DNA of 64,000 nucleotides from Isoptericola peretonis. GTDB taxonomy: Bacteria > Actinomycetota > Actinomycetes > Actinomycetales > Cellulomonadaceae. Shown piece by piece: positions 47,616-56,902 of the stretch. Below the pieces are notes generated by a model. That model worked only from the letters and a program-made list of their open reading frames with translations, made no database searches and had not been told where the DNA came from. Numbering within the stretch: the first letter of the stretch is position 1; every line of letters begins with the position of its first letter. The position numbers were made by a program, and so were the translations under genes. The DNA lies in contig JALQCY010000002.1 of the NCBI GenBank assembly GCA_023241745.1, positions 558,001-622,000 on the forward strand. The letters are read 5' to 3'.

Positions 47616-48245
47616 ATGACCCCCGACCCCCACGCCTCGTTCGACACGGTGGTGTACGACTTCGGCAACGTGCTCGTCGGCTGGGACCCGTACGCCGGGT
47701 TCCCCGGCCGGCCGCGCGCCGAGGTCGACGCCTGGATGGCCGAGATCGACTTCCCCGCCTTCAACCACGCCCAGGACGCCGGCCGCACCTGGTCCGACGC
47801 GCGGGCGGCGCTCGCGGACCGGCCGCACCTCCGGCCCCTGCTGGACGAGTACGTCGCGAACTTCGCCAGGACCCTCACCGGCCCGGTGCCCGGGTCCGCC
47901 GCCCTCGTCGACGAGCTGCGGGCGGCCGGCCTGCGCCTCCTGGGCCTCACCAACTGGTCCGCCGAGCTCTTCGAGCACGCCGCCCCCGCGGCACCCGCCA
48001 CGCGGCTCATGGACGACGTCGTCGTCTCCGGACGAGTGGGCCTCGCCAAGCCCGACCCCGCGATCTTCGCCCACCTCGTCGCGACCCACGACGTCGACCC
48101 GTCGCGCACCGTCTTCGTCGACGACAGCCCCGCCAACGTCGCCGCCGCCGAGAGCCTCGGGTTCCGCACCGTCCGGTTCACCGACACCCCCGCCCTGCGT
48201 GCGGCCCTGAGCGCGCTGGGCCTGCCGGTCACCGCGCCCTCGTGA
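47616..48245 (+). CDS. HAD-superfamily hydrolase (subfamily IA)
   Basis: A 209-residue haloacid-dehalogenase-type phosphatase. Motif I is VVYDFGNVLVGWDP (nucleophile aspartate near residue 14), motif II LLGLTNWS near 110, motif III lysine in GLAKPDPAIF near 142, and motif IV VFVDDSPANVAAA near 165. Starts 2 bases after the priA stop, so it is in the same transcript. Substrate unknown. Confidence 0.88.
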   Translation: MTPDPHASFDTVVYDFGNVLVGWDPYAGFPGRPRAEVDAWMAEIDFPAFNHAQDAGRTWSDARAALADRPHLRPLLDEYVANFARTLTGPVPGSAALVDELRAAGLRLLGLTNWSAELFEHAAPAAPATRLMDDVVVSGRVGLAKPDPAIFAHLVATHDVDPSRTVFVDDSPANVAAAESLGFRTVRFTDTPALRAALSALGLPVTAPS

Positions 48246-48269
48246 GACGGGTCGGGCCGACGGCCCGAC

Positions 48270-48275
48270 TACGAT
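48270..48275 (+). promoter_or_regulatory. -10 box, leaderless promoter of fmt
   Basis: TACGAT 6 bases before the GTG at 48282, supporting the second of two adjacent GTG codons as the start. Confidence 0.5.
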
Positions 48276-48281
48276 CGGGTG

Positions 48282-49256
48282 GTGCGCCTGCTCTTCGCCG
48301 GAACCCCCGAACCCGCCGTCCCCGCCCTTCGTGCCCTGCTCGGCTCGCGCCACGAGGTCGTCGCGGTCCTGACCCGGGCCGACGCCCCGGCGGGACGCGG
48401 CCGCAGGCTCGTGCCCAGCCCGGTCCGCCTCGCGGCCGAGGAGGCCGGAGTCCCCGTCCTCACCGACCCGCCGCGGGGCGAGGACTTCCTCGCACGCCTG
48501 CGCGACCTCGACGTCGACGCCGCGCCCGTCGTCGCCTACGGGCACCTGCTGCGCCCCGACGTCCTCGCCGTGCCCCGCCTCGGCTGGGTGAACCTGCACT
48601 TCTCCGTGCTGCCCGCCTGGCGCGGCGCCGCGCCGGTCCAGCACGCCGTCCTCGCGGGGGACGAGGTCACCGGAGCCACCACGTTCCTCCTCGACGAGGG
48701 GATGGACACCGGCCCGGTGCTCGGCACCGCCACCGAGACCATCCGCCCCCGGGACACCTCCGGCGACCTGCTCGGCCGCCTCGCCAGCAGCGGCGCCGGA
48801 CTGCTCGTCGCCACCCTCGACGCGCTCGAGGACGGCACCCTCGCGCCCCAGGCGCAACCCGCCGACGGCGCCTCCCTCGCGCCCAAGGTCACGACCGACG
48901 ACGCCCGGGTCCGCTGGGACGACCCGGCGCTCGCCGTCGACCGACGCGTCCGCGCCGTCACCCCCGCCCCCGGGGCGTGGACCACCCTGCCGCCCACCCC
49001 CGGGCCGGACGCCGCCCCCGGCGCCCGCCTCGGCCTCGGCCCCGTCACCCCCCGGCCCGACGTCACGGACCTGTCGCCGGGCCAGGTGCGGGCCGGCAAG
49101 AAGGAGGTCCTCGTCGGCACCGCCACGCACGCCGTCGAGCTCGGGCACGTGCAGCCCGTGGGGAAGAAGCCCATGGCTGCCGCCGACTGGGCGCGCGGCG
49201 CCCGCGGCCTGTTCACGGGCGACGGCGACCTGCGGCTCGGGCAGGACGCCCGATGA
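48282..49256 (+). CDS. fmt: Methionyl-tRNA formyltransferase
   Basis: Formylates initiator Met-tRNA using 10-formyl-THF (324 aa). The N-terminus [20 protein letters not shown] and the catalytic segment [20 protein letters not shown] near residue 105 are diagnostic; the C-terminal tRNA-binding domain follows from about 205. Two GTG codons are adjacent (48279, 48282); the second gives the family start. Overlaps rsmB by 4 bases. Confidence 0.96.
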   Translation: MRLLFAGTPEPAVPALRALLGSRHEVVAVLTRADAPAGRGRRLVPSPVRLAAEEAGVPVLTDPPRGEDFLARLRDLDVDAAPVVAYGHLLRPDVLAVPRLGWVNLHFSVLPAWRGAAPVQHAVLAGDEVTGATTFLLDEGMDTGPVLGTATETIRPRDTSGDLLGRLASSGAGLLVATLDALEDGTLAPQAQPADGASLAPKVTTDDARVRWDDPALAVDRRVRAVTPAPGAWTTLPPTPGPDAAPGARLGLGPVTPRPDVTDLSPGQVRAGKKEVLVGTATHAVELGHVQPVGKKPMAAADWARGARGLFTGDGDLRLGQDAR

Positions 49257-50821
49257 GCGCCGACCGGAGCACCGACCGCCGCGGCGGCGACCGCGACCCC
49301 CGTCGTGACGCCCTCCGCGACGCCAAGGGCCGCCAGCGCGGCGCCGCCCGCTCCCGGGGGGACGTGCACCGCAGCGCCCAGGCGCCCGGAGAGCGCCGCC
49401 GCCGCACCGACCCCGCCCGCACCGCCGCCTACGACGTGCTGCGCCAGGTCGACGGCTCCGACGCGTACGCCAACCTCGTGCTGCCACCGCTGCTGCGGGA
49501 GCGCCGCATCTCCGGGCGGGACGCCGCGTTCGCCACCGAGCTCGCCTACGGCACGCTGCGCCTGCGCGGGCGCTACGACGCCGTCCTCGCCCGCTGCGTC
49601 TCCCGGCCCCTCGACCAGCTCGACCCCGAGGTCCTCGACGTCCTCCGCCTCGGCACCCACCAGCTCCTGGGCATGCGCGTGCCGTCGCACGCCGCCGTCT
49701 CCGAGACCGTCGCCCTCGCCCGCGACCGCGTGGGTGCCGGCCCCGCCCAGATGGTCAACGCCGTCCTGCGTGCCGTCGGCCGCACCACCCTCGACGACTG
49801 GCTCGCCCGGCTCACCGACGAGGCGCCCGACGCCGTCACCGGCCTCGCCACGACGAGATCGCACCCCGTATGGATCACCCGCGCCCTCCGCGAGGCGCTC
49901 GCGGGCCAAGGACGCGGCCCGGACGAGATCGGCGACCTGCTCGACGCGGACAACTCCGCCCCCCGTGTCACGCTCGTCGTCCGGCCCGGGCTCGCCGGCT
50001 CCGACGAGCTCCACGACGAGGCCCGGGACGCCGACGTCCGGCTGGAGGCCGGCCGCTGGGCACCGACCGCGCGCGTCCTCGCCGGGGGGAGCGACCCTGC
50101 CGCCCTGCCCGCCGTCGCCGACGCCCGCGCCGGGGTCCAGGACGAGGGTTCCCAGCTCGTCACCCTCGCCCTCGCGTCCGCGCCGCTCGAGGGGCCCGAC
50201 TCCCGCTGGCTCGACCTGTGCGCCGGCCCCGGCGGTAAGGCCGCGCTGCTCGCGGCCCTCGCAGCGGGTCGCGGCGCCACCCTCGTGGCCAACGAGGTGC
50301 AGCCCCACCGGGCGCGGCTCGTGGAGCGTGCCCTGCGGGCGGTGCCCGCCGGCGTCGTGGAACGGGTGCGCACCGGTGACGGCCGCGAGCTCGGGGCCGA
50401 GGAGCCCGGCGCGTACGACCGGGTGCTCGTCGACGCCCCCTGCACCGGCCTCGGCGCCCTGCGCCGCCGCCCCGAGTCCCGGTGGCGGCGCACCCCCGCC
50501 GACCTGGGCGCGCTGACCGTGCTCCAGCGCGAGCTGCTGGCCTCCGCGCTCGACGCGGTCCGCCCTGGCGGCGTCGTCGCCTACGTGACCTGCTCGCCCC
50601 ACCTGGCCGAGACCCGGCTGGTGGTGGACGACGTGCTGCGCCGCCGGGACGATGCCGAGCGGTTCGACGCGCGGGCCGCGCTGCGCGAGGTGCTCGTGCC
50701 CGGGGCGGAGATCGACCTGGGGGCGCCGGACGGGGGAGCGCACGGCCTGGACGTGCAGCTGTGGCCGCACGTGCACGGGACGGACGCGATGCATCTCACG
50801 CTGCTGCGCCGCGCGCGCTGA
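49253..50821 (+). CDS. rsmB: 16S rRNA m5C967 methyltransferase-type RsmB
   Basis: RsmB/Sun family (522 aa). A charged N-terminal tail (about 1-55, rich in Arg/Asp) precedes a NusB-like RNA-binding domain (about 56-190), then the SAM domain with [17 protein letters not shown] near 320. Both cysteines of the m5C mechanism are seen: [10 protein letters not shown] near 392 and [11 protein letters not shown] near 445. The tail is longer than in E. coli. Coupled to fmt. Confidence 0.94.
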   Translation: MSADRSTDRRGGDRDPRRDALRDAKGRQRGAARSRGDVHRSAQAPGERRRRTDPARTAAYDVLRQVDGSDAYANLVLPPLLRERRISGRDAAFATELAYGTLRLRGRYDAVLARCVSRPLDQLDPEVLDVLRLGTHQLLGMRVPSHAAVSETVALARDRVGAGPAQMVNAVLRAVGRTTLDDWLARLTDEAPDAVTGLATTRSHPVWITRALREALAGQGRGPDEIGDLLDADNSAPRVTLVVRPGLAGSDELHDEARDADVRLEAGRWAPTARVLAGGSDPAALPAVADARAGVQDEGSQLVTLALASAPLEGPDSRWLDLCAGPGGKAALLAALAAGRGATLVANEVQPHRARLVERALRAVPAGVVERVRTGDGRELGAEEPGAYDRVLVDAPCTGLGALRRRPESRWRRTPADLGALTVLQRELLASALDAVRPGGVVAYVTCSPHLAETRLVVDDVLRRRDDAERFDARAALREVLVPGAEIDLGAPDGGAHGLDVQLWPHVHGTDAMHLTLLRRAR

Positions 50822-50842
50822 GCCGACGCCCTGCCGCGGGCC

Positions 50843-51418
50843 TCAGGCGAGCGTGCGCTGCAGCAGCGTGGTGCTGACGGCACGGCCGTGCTTGACGCCG
50901 ACGTCGCGGAGCACGCCCGCCGTCTCGAAGCCGAACCGACGGTGCAGCGGCAGGGATCCCGCGGCGGCGGGGTCGTCGGCGACGACCGCCACGACCTGGC
51001 GCACGCCGGCACGCGTGCAGGCCTCCAGCAGCGACGCCAGGAGCAGCGACCCGACCCCCCGGCCCTGCGCGGCGGGCGCGAGGTAGATCGTGTCCTCCAC
51101 CGTGTACCGGTAGGCGGCCTTCGCGCGCCACGGGGCGGCGTACGCGTACCCGACGACGGCGCCCTCGACCTCGGCCACGAGGAACGGCAGCCCGCGGGCG
51201 TCGAGGTCGACGAGCCGCTGGCGCCAGGTGGGGAGGTCCGGGGCCTGCTCGTCGAACGTGACGGCGGTGCCCGTGACGTACGGCTCGAGGATGGCCGCGA
51301 CCGTCGGGAGGTCCGCGGCGACGGCGGGGCGCACGAGCGCACGGGGTTCCGGGGTCTGCGCCGGCGACGCGGGCGACGACGAGGAACCCGGGCCGGCGGG
51401 GGAGGGGAGCGATGGCAC
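50843..51418 (-). CDS. GNAT acetyltransferase, phosphinothricin-acetyltransferase-like
   Basis: A 191-residue GNAT enzyme whose layout (VRPAVAADLPTVAAILEPYV, then TVEDTIYLAPAAQGRGVGSLL and GFETAGVLRDVGVKHGR) follows the PAT/Bar group. Many such genes acetylate amino acids or amines; herbicide resistance cannot be assumed. GTG start 6 bases after TACGCT. Only 38 bp separate its start from that of rpe. Confidence 0.88.
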   Translation of the reverse strand: MPSLPSPAGPGSSSSPASPAQTPEPRALVRPAVAADLPTVAAILEPYVTGTAVTFDEQAPDLPTWRQRLVDLDARGLPFLVAEVEGAVVGYAYAAPWRAKAAYRYTVEDTIYLAPAAQGRGVGSLLLASLLEACTRAGVRQVVAVVADDPAAAGSLPLHRRFGFETAGVLRDVGVKHGRAVSTTLLQRTLA

Positions 51419-51424
51419 GGGGCG

Positions 51425-51430
51425 AGCGTA
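51425..51430 (-). promoter_or_regulatory. -10 box, leaderless promoter of the GNAT gene
   Basis: TACGCT on the minus strand, 6 bases before the GTG at 51418. Confidence 0.55.
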
Positions 51431-51444
51431 GTGGGTGCCGCGCC

Positions 51445-51450
51445 TAGGCT
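51445..51450 (+). promoter_or_regulatory. -10 box, leaderless promoter of rpe
   Basis: TAGGCT 6 bases before the ATG at 51457; only 14 bases from the opposing -10 box of the GNAT gene. Confidence 0.6.
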
Positions 51451-51456
51451 GGGCGC

Positions 51457-52119
51457 ATGCCTGCGCTGATCAACCCCAGCATCCTGTCGGCCGACTTCGC
51501 GAACCTGGAGCGTGACCTGAGGGCTATCGCGTCCGCCGACTACGCCCACGTGGACGTGATGGACAACCACTTCGTGCCCAACCTGACGCTGGGCCTGCCG
51601 GTCTTCGAGCGCCTCGCGCAGGTCTCGCCGGTGCCGCTCGACGCCCACCTGATGATCGACGACCCGGATCGCTGGGCCCCGGCGTACGCCGAGGCGGGTG
51701 CGGCGTCCGTCACGTTCCACGCGGAGGCGGCCACGGCTCCGGTGCGGCTGGCCCGCGAGCTGCGCCGCCTGGGCGCGCGGGCGGGGCTCGCGCTCCGGCC
51801 CGCGACGCCCGTGGAGCCCTTCCTCGACCTCCTGGGGGAGATCGACATGATCCTCGTGATGACGGTCGAGCCAGGGTTCGGCGGGCAGTCCTTCATCGAC
51901 GGCACGCTGCCGAAGATCCGGCGCGCCCGGCAGGCGGTGGGGGAGTCGGGGCTCGACGTGTGGATCCAGGTGGACGGGGGAGTGTCGCGCGACACGATCG
52001 ACCGGGCGGCGGACGCGGGCGCGAACGTGTTCGTGGCGGGCTCGGCGGTCTACGGGGCGCAGGACGTCCCGGCGGAGATCGCGGCGCTGCGGGACCTGGC
52101 CACACGCCACAGCCACTGA
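51457..52119 (+). CDS. rpe: Ribulose-phosphate 3-epimerase
   Basis: Interconverts ribulose-5-phosphate and xylulose-5-phosphate (220 aa, TIM barrel). Signatures: [18 protein letters not shown] at the N-terminus, [16 protein letters not shown] near residue 30 with metal ligands, [10 protein letters not shown] near 62, and [11 protein letters not shown] near 138. ATG 6 bases after TAGGCT. Followed by a hairpin. Confidence 0.97.
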   Translation: MPALINPSILSADFANLERDLRAIASADYAHVDVMDNHFVPNLTLGLPVFERLAQVSPVPLDAHLMIDDPDRWAPAYAEAGAASVTFHAEAATAPVRLARELRRLGARAGLALRPATPVEPFLDLLGEIDMILVMTVEPGFGGQSFIDGTLPKIRRARQAVGESGLDVWIQVDGGVSRDTIDRAADAGANVFVAGSAVYGAQDVPAEIAALRDLATRHSH

Positions 52120-52151
52120 GCGAGCCGCCAGAGCAGCCTTCGACGGCTCGC
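52120..52151 (+). terminator. rpe terminator hairpin
   Basis: GCGAGCCG / CGGCTCGC stem with a 16-base loop directly after the rpe stop; an AT-rich stretch (TAAAAATAGTGT) follows. Confidence 0.55.
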
Positions 52152-52212
52152 GCCTCTCGGTAAAAATAGTGTGCCAAGCGTCCTGAGAACACTGTGGCGC
52201 AGTCCCGACGAA

Positions 52213-52241
52213 CGGGACCCGGCCACGAGGGCGGGGTCCCG
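52213..52241 (+). terminator. Hairpin upstream of hisE
   Basis: CGGGACCC / GGGTCCCG stem with a 13-base loop, ending 5 bases before the hisE -10 box; likely shields hisE from read-through. Confidence 0.5.
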
Positions 52242-52246
52242 GCGTC

Positions 52247-52252
52247 TAGGCT
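52247..52252 (+). promoter_or_regulatory. -10 box, leaderless promoter of hisE
   Basis: TAGGCT 6 bases before the GTG at 52259; an in-frame GTG at 52253 directly abuts the box and is unlikely to be used. Confidence 0.55.
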
Positions 52253-52258
52253 GTGCAG

Positions 52259-52522
52259 GTGAAGACGTTCGACTCCCTGTTCGCCGAGCTGACCGAGAAG
52301 GCCACGACCCGTCCTGCCGGGTCGGGGACCGTGGCCGAGCTGGACGCCGGCGTGCATGCGATCGGCAAGAAGATCGTGGAGGAGGCGGCCGAGGTCTGGA
52401 TGGCCGCCGAGCACGAGACCGACGAGGCGGCCGCGGAGGAGATCTCGCAGCTGCTGTACCACCTGCAGGTGCTGATGCTGGCCAAGGGGCTGACGCTCGA
52501 GGACGTGTACGCGCATCTGTGA
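52259..52522 (+). CDS. hisE: Phosphoribosyl-ATP diphosphatase
   Basis: Second step of histidine synthesis, hydrolysing PR-ATP to PR-AMP (87 aa, stand-alone MazG-like form). The metal-binding helix is [16 protein letters not shown] followed by [18 protein letters not shown] at 52259 gives MKTFDSLF, the family start. Upstream of hisG with 101 bases between, as in mycobacteria. Confidence 0.95.
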   Translation: MKTFDSLFAELTEKATTRPAGSGTVAELDAGVHAIGKKIVEEAAEVWMAAEHETDEAAAEEISQLLYHLQVLMLAKGLTLEDVYAHL

Positions 52523-52623
52523 GCGCCCGGCCCGGGGCCGCACCACCAGGTGCGGCCCCGCGGTCCGTCGCGCGCGCCCAGCCGCTCGTCACGACCCGAC
52601 CTGATCAGAACGAGGTATCCGCA

Positions 52624-53472
52624 GTGCTCCGTATCGCCGTCCCCAACAAGGGCTCCCTGTCCGGCCCCGCTTCCGACATGCTGCGCGAGGCGGGGTACCG
52701 CCAGCGTCGCGACACCCGTGAGCTGGTCCTCGCCGACCCGGACAACGGGGCCGAGTTCTTCTTCCTGCGCCCGCGTGACGTCGCCGTCTACGTCGGGTCC
52801 GGCACCGTGGACGTCGGGATCACCGGCCGCGACCTGCTGCTCGACTCGGGGGCCGACGCGGTCGAGCACCTCCCGCTCGGTTTCGCGGGGTCCACGTTCC
52901 GCTTCGCCGCGCCGGCCGGCACCATGACCACCGTCGAGCAGATCGCCGGCCGCCGGGTCGCGTCGTCGTACACGACGCTGGTCCGCGCGTACCTGGCGGA
53001 GCGGGGCGTCGAGCCGGCGGCCGTGGTGCACCTGGACGGCGCCGTGGAGAGCTCGGTGCGCCTCGGCGTGGCGGACCTCATCGCCGACGTGGTGGAGACC
53101 GGGACGACGCTCCGGGCGGCGGGGCTGGAGGTCTTCGGCGAGCCGATCCTGCGCTCCGAGGCCGTGCTGATCCGCCGCAGCGACGTCGAGGAGCCGGTGG
53201 GGCTCGACGTCCTGACCCGCCGGCTCCAGGGCGTCATCACCGCGCACGAGTACGTCCTCATGGACTACGACGTGCCGATGGAGCTCGTCGACGCCGCGGT
53301 GGCGGTGACGCCCGGCTTCGAGTCGCCCACGGTCTCGCCGCTGCACAACGGCGAGTCTGCGGCGGTGCGGTCGATGGTCAGGCGGTCCGAGACGAACCGC
53401 GTGATGGACGCGCTGTACGAGGTCGGTGCTCGCGGCATCATCGTCACCTCCATCCACGCCAGCCGGCTGTGA
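52624..53472 (+). CDS. hisG: ATP phosphoribosyltransferase, long form
   Basis: First, feedback-controlled step of histidine synthesis (282 aa). [19 protein letters not shown] at the N-terminus, [13 protein letters not shown] near 62 and [19 protein letters not shown] near 148 bind ATP/PRPP. Its length includes the C-terminal regulatory domain (about 205-282), so it needs no HisZ and should be inhibited by histidine. GTG with GAGG upstream. Confidence 0.96.
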   Translation: MLRIAVPNKGSLSGPASDMLREAGYRQRRDTRELVLADPDNGAEFFFLRPRDVAVYVGSGTVDVGITGRDLLLDSGADAVEHLPLGFAGSTFRFAAPAGTMTTVEQIAGRRVASSYTTLVRAYLAERGVEPAAVVHLDGAVESSVRLGVADLIADVVETGTTLRAAGLEVFGEPILRSEAVLIRRSDVEEPVGLDVLTRRLQGVITAHEYVLMDYDVPMELVDAAVAVTPGFESPTVSPLHNGESAAVRSMVRRSETNRVMDALYEVGARGIIVTSIHASRL

Positions 53473-53532
53473 TCCCGGCCGCCGGGGGCGTCTCGGCGGT
53501 CACGCTGTCGAACACCCGCTGAGAGTGGCAGC

Positions 53533-54036
53533 GTGGTGGGCATGAGCAGCTCCGACGCGTCGCACGGCACGGCGGGCGCGGGTCCGGCCCGGGACGGCGA
53601 CCGCTTCCGTGTCTTCCGTCCCTTGTGGGGGAGGGTCGCTGCCTGGGTCGTGTGGGTGCTCGCCGCGGTGGGCAGCCTGGTGGTGGGCCTGACGGCGAGC
53701 GGCCCGCTGGGCGCGGCGGCCGTGAACCGGGTGTCGTTCGTCGTCTTCGCGCTGGGCGTGACCTGGCTGCTGTGGCGGCTCGGGGGCGTCCACGCCGTGC
53801 CGTCGCCGGAGCGCCTGCGGGTACGCAACCTCGTGCAGTCCAGGGACCTCGACTGGGCCGAGATCGTCGAGGTCCGGCTAGGGCCGGACGACCCCTGGGT
53901 GCGCCTCGACCTCGCCGACGGCGGCACCCTCGCCGTGATGGGGATCCAGCGGGCGGACGGGGAACGGGGGATGGCCGAGGCGCGCCGGCTGCGCAGCCTG
54001 GTCGTCGGGCTGGGGGAGGCCCCCGACCGTTCCTGA
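53533..54036 (+). CDS. PH-like domain membrane protein
   Basis: A 167-residue protein with two membrane helices (about 33-53 and 67-85) and a C-terminal PH-like domain (RVRNLVQSRDLDWAEIVEVR). This arrangement follows the family found downstream of hisG in mycobacteria and relatives. Function unknown. GTG at 53533 lies 6 bases after GAGAGT; ATG at 53542 is an alternative. Convergent with the helicase gene. Confidence 0.75.
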   Translation: MVGMSSSDASHGTAGAGPARDGDRFRVFRPLWGRVAAWVVWVLAAVGSLVVGLTASGPLGAAAVNRVSFVVFALGVTWLLWRLGGVHAVPSPERLRVRNLVQSRDLDWAEIVEVRLGPDDPWVRLDLADGGTLAVMGIQRADGERGMAEARRLRSLVVGLGEAPDRS

Positions 54037-54086
54037 CGCGGCGTGTCCACGTGCCCGGGCCGGGCATCGCGCACGACCCCGAGCAT

Positions 54087-54126
54087 GACGAACGCCCGCG
54101 CACCGTACGGTGCGCGGGCGTTCGTC
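54087..54126. terminator. 40-base perfect palindrome, bidirectional terminator
   Basis: GACGAACGCCCGCGCACCGT followed at once by its exact complement, with no spacer, between convergent genes (stops 51 bases away on one side and 25 on the other). It would form a 16-18-bp hairpin in either transcript. Confidence 0.85.
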
Positions 54127-54150
54127 GTGGCCCTCCGGGCCCGGGTCGTG

Positions 54151-56067
54151 TCAGGCGCTGTGCACCGGGCGGCGGTCGGTCCGCGGGCGCTCCGTGCGCG
54201 GGGCGCGACGCTCGGGCGCACCCTGGTCGACGGAGATCCGCAGCGCCTTGCCCGCCACGTGCGCGCGGCCGATGCGGTTCATGTCCGCGTCGTCGAGCGG
54301 ACGCGAGATGTCCACGAGCGAGAAGTTGCCGAAGATGTCGATCTTGCCGATGTCGCTGCCGGACAGGCCGCCCTCGTGCGTGAGGGCCCCGACGATGCCG
54401 CGCGGCTGGGCGCCGTGCGTGTGACCGACGGAGATGCGGTACCGGGTACCGGCCGCGGGACGCCGGATTCCGCGGCCGCGGTCGTCGCGGTCGGAGCGGG
54501 GGTGACGGCCTGTACGGTCGCCGTCCCGCTCGGTGCGCTCCGCGCGGTGGGTCTCGCGGGTGCGCCCGCCCTTCGCCTCGGCCCGCTCGCGCTCGTGCTC
54601 CTCCTGGGCCGCACGCTGCTGGGGGCCGTCGTCCCCGACCGCGAGCGCCAGGAGCGCGGACGCGACCTGCAGGACCGCGTCGTCGGTCGCGACGGGGGCC
54701 GTCGTGTCGCCGTCCGTGTCGCCGTCCGTGGCCTGCGCGAGGGGGTGCTGGCGCAGGAGGTCGGTGTACAGGTCCAGGCGGCCGGCCTCGATGCGCGCGG
54801 CGACGGCGTCGAGGAGCCGGCCTGCGCGGTGCTGGGACACGTCGCGCGGCGAGGGGATCTCGGCCTCGGTGAGCGAGGCGCGGATGGTCCGCTCGATGTG
54901 CTTGAGCTTGCCGCGCTCGTGGGGGGTGACGAACGACAGGGCGCGGCCGGTGCGCCCGGCGCGGCCGGTACGGCCGATGCGGTGCACGTAGGCCTCGGCC
55001 TCGCGGGGGATGTCGAAGTTGACGACGAGGCCGATGCGGTCGACGTCGAGCCCGCGGGCGGCGACGTCGGTGGCGACGAGGACGTCGACCGAGCCGGAGC
55101 GGAGGCGCTCGACGATCTTCTCGCGCTCCTTCTGGGCGACGTCGCCGGAGATCGTGGCGGCGGAGATGCCACGCTCCACGAGGGCGGCGCCCACCTCCTC
55201 GGCGTCCTTGCGGGTGCGCGTGAAGACGATGGTGGCGTCGGCGTCGGAGGTGGCGAGGACCCGGACGAGGGACCCGATCTTGTGACGGAACGGGACGACC
55301 GCGTAGGTCTGCTCGACGGTCGACACGGTGGACGACTGGCGGGAGACGGCGATCGCGACGGGGTCGTTGAGGTGGGTCGCGGCGACGGCGCGGATGGCGG
55401 GCGGCATGGTCGCGGAGAAGAGGGCGACCTGACGCTCGGCGGGGGCCTGGCCGAAGATCGTCTCGACGTCCTCGGCGAAGCCCATGCGGAGCATCTCGTC
55501 GGCCTCGTCGAGCACGAGGAACTTCACGCCGTCCAGGGAGAGGGTGCCCCGCTCCATGTGGTCCATGACGCGGCCGGGGGTGCCGACGACGACGTGCACG
55601 CCGTCACGCAGGGCCCGCTGCTGCGGCTGGTAGGGGGAGCCTCCGTACACGGAGGTGACGCGCACGCCCGGCAGGTGGGTGGCGAACGACTCGACGGCCT
55701 CGGCGACCTGGAGCGCGAGCTCGCGGGTGGGGGCCAGGACCAGCGCCTGGACGTGACCGCCGGCGACGGAGGCGCGGGGGTCGAGCGCCGCGAGGAGCGG
55801 GATCGCGAAGGCGGCGGTCTTGCCGGTGCCGGTCTGGGCGACGCCCGTGATGTCGCGCCCGGAGAGGAGCTCGGGGATGGCGCGGGCCTGGATGGGCGAC
55901 GGCGTCGTGAAGCCGAGGTCGTCGACGGCGGCCTGCAGGGCGGCCGGGAGGCCGAGGTCCGCGAAGGTGGGGCCGGCGGTGGGCTCGGCGGTGGGCTCGA
56001 TCGTCGAACCGGTGGGGGCGAGCTCGGTGGGCTGCTCGATGGGCAGGGTGGAGTCAGGGATGCTCAA
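54151..56067 (-). CDS. deaD: DEAD-box ATP-dependent RNA helicase (DeaD/CsdA type)
   Basis: RNA helicase of 638 aa. The Q motif GFTTPSPIQARAIP is near residue 52, motif I AQTGTGKT at 77-84, DEAD box in VLDEADEML near 180, SAT in LFSATMPPAI, and HRIGRTGRAGRTG near 358. A DbpA-type RNA-binding domain (about 545-610, GTRYRISVGHTHGAQPRGIV) follows a charged linker, and the tail is Arg-rich. Such helicases serve ribosome assembly and cold adaptation. The 230-bp region before pgsA on the other strand carries its leader. Confidence 0.95.
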   Translation of the reverse strand: MSIPDSTLPIEQPTELAPTGSTIEPTAEPTAGPTFADLGLPAALQAAVDDLGFTTPSPIQARAIPELLSGRDITGVAQTGTGKTAAFAIPLLAALDPRASVAGGHVQALVLAPTRELALQVAEAVESFATHLPGVRVTSVYGGSPYQPQQRALRDGVHVVVGTPGRVMDHMERGTLSLDGVKFLVLDEADEMLRMGFAEDVETIFGQAPAERQVALFSATMPPAIRAVAATHLNDPVAIAVSRQSSTVSTVEQTYAVVPFRHKIGSLVRVLATSDADATIVFTRTRKDAEEVGAALVERGISAATISGDVAQKEREKIVERLRSGSVDVLVATDVAARGLDVDRIGLVVNFDIPREAEAYVHRIGRTGRAGRTGRALSFVTPHERGKLKHIERTIRASLTEAEIPSPRDVSQHRAGRLLDAVAARIEAGRLDLYTDLLRQHPLAQATDGDTDGDTTAPVATDDAVLQVASALLALAVGDDGPQQRAAQEEHERERAEAKGGRTRETHRAERTERDGDRTGRHPRSDRDDRGRGIRRPAAGTRYRISVGHTHGAQPRGIVGALTHEGGLSGSDIGKIDIFGNFSLVDISRPLDDADMNRIGRAHVAGKALRISVDQGAPERRAPRTERPRTDRRPVHSA

Positions 56068-56287
56068 GGCGGTTGCCGCTTCCGTCGGTGGGGGGAGGAG
56101 TCCTGCGTCGCCGAGGGGCGAGGCGGTCGCTCAGTCCCGGACACACACCAGCCCCGCTCTTGGACGGGGCGCAACGAACACGCGGGAGGCACGACGAACT
56201 CCGAAGGTGGCTCCAGTCTACGCGGTCGGCGGGCGGGGCGTCCGGCAGGGCGCGGTGAGTTCGCCCACTGTGGCGGTGCCCGGTGCG

Positions 56288-56293
56288 TAGGAT
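56288..56293 (+). promoter_or_regulatory. -10 box, leaderless promoter of the pgsA-type gene
   Basis: TAGGAT 6 bases before the GTG at 56300, selecting it over the GTG at 56294 that abuts the box. Confidence 0.6.
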
Positions 56294-56299
56294 GTGCGG

Positions 56300-56902
56300 G
56301 TGCACGAGGGTCAGGAGATCAGCAGCCGGGTCTTCACGATCCCGAACCTGGTGAGCTTCCTGCGACTGGCGCTGGTGCCGGTCTTCGCGGTGCTGATCGT
56401 GGTGGGCGAGGACGTGTGGGCCCTGGGCGTCCTGGCCTTCTCCGGCTTCACGGACTGGTTGGACGGGGTGCTGGCGCGCCGGCTGAACCAGGTGACGCGG
56501 CTGGGCCAGATGCTCGACCCGGCCGCGGACCGGCTGTTCATCTTCGTGACCCTGATCGGGTTGACCTGGCGGGACGTGATCCCGCTGTCGATCCTCGTGG
56601 TGATCGTCGCGCGCGACGTGGTGCTCGCGTGCCTGCTCCCGGTGCTCGCCCGGCACGGCTACGGGCCGCTCCCCGTCAGCTTCGTGGGCAAGGCCGGCAC
56701 GTTCGCGCTCCTGTACGCCTTCCCGCTGCTGCTCCTGGCCACGACGCCCGGCGCCGTGGGTGCCGCGGCCCACGTGGTCGGGTGGGCCTTCACGTGGTGG
56801 GGCGTGGGCCTCTACTGGGTGGCCGGCGTGCAGTACGTGCGCCAGGCCCGGGACCTGCTCGGGCCCGCGAGCGCCGGGCGGGCCGAGGACGGTAACGGAT
56901 GA
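56300..56902 (+). CDS. pgsA: CDP-alcohol phosphatidyltransferase (PgsA-type)
   Basis: Integral membrane enzyme (200 aa, about 5-6 helices) that transfers a phosphatidyl group from CDP-diacylglycerol. The CDP-OH-P motif is complete: DWLDGVLARRLNQVTRLGQM followed by LDPAADR. In the matching mycobacterial cluster the gene is pgsA2 (Rv1822); a phosphatidylglycerophosphate or cardiolipin product is likely but not certain. First gene of the cluster, overlapping the DUF881 gene by 4 bases. Confidence 0.92.
   Translation: MHEGQEISSRVFTIPNLVSFLRLALVPVFAVLIVVGEDVWALGVLAFSGFTDWLDGVLARRLNQVTRLGQMLDPAADRLFIFVTLIGLTWRDVIPLSILVVIVARDVVLACLLPVLARHGYGPLPVSFVGKAGTFALLYAFPLLLLATTPGAVGAAAHVVGWAFTWWGVGLYWVAGVQYVRQARDLLGPASAGRAEDGNG

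Noticed and set aside
50843..51418. Phosphinothricin resistance gene
   Set aside because: The GNAT layout matches the PAT/Bar group, but most such chromosomal genes act on other substrates; sequence alone does not support a resistance claim.
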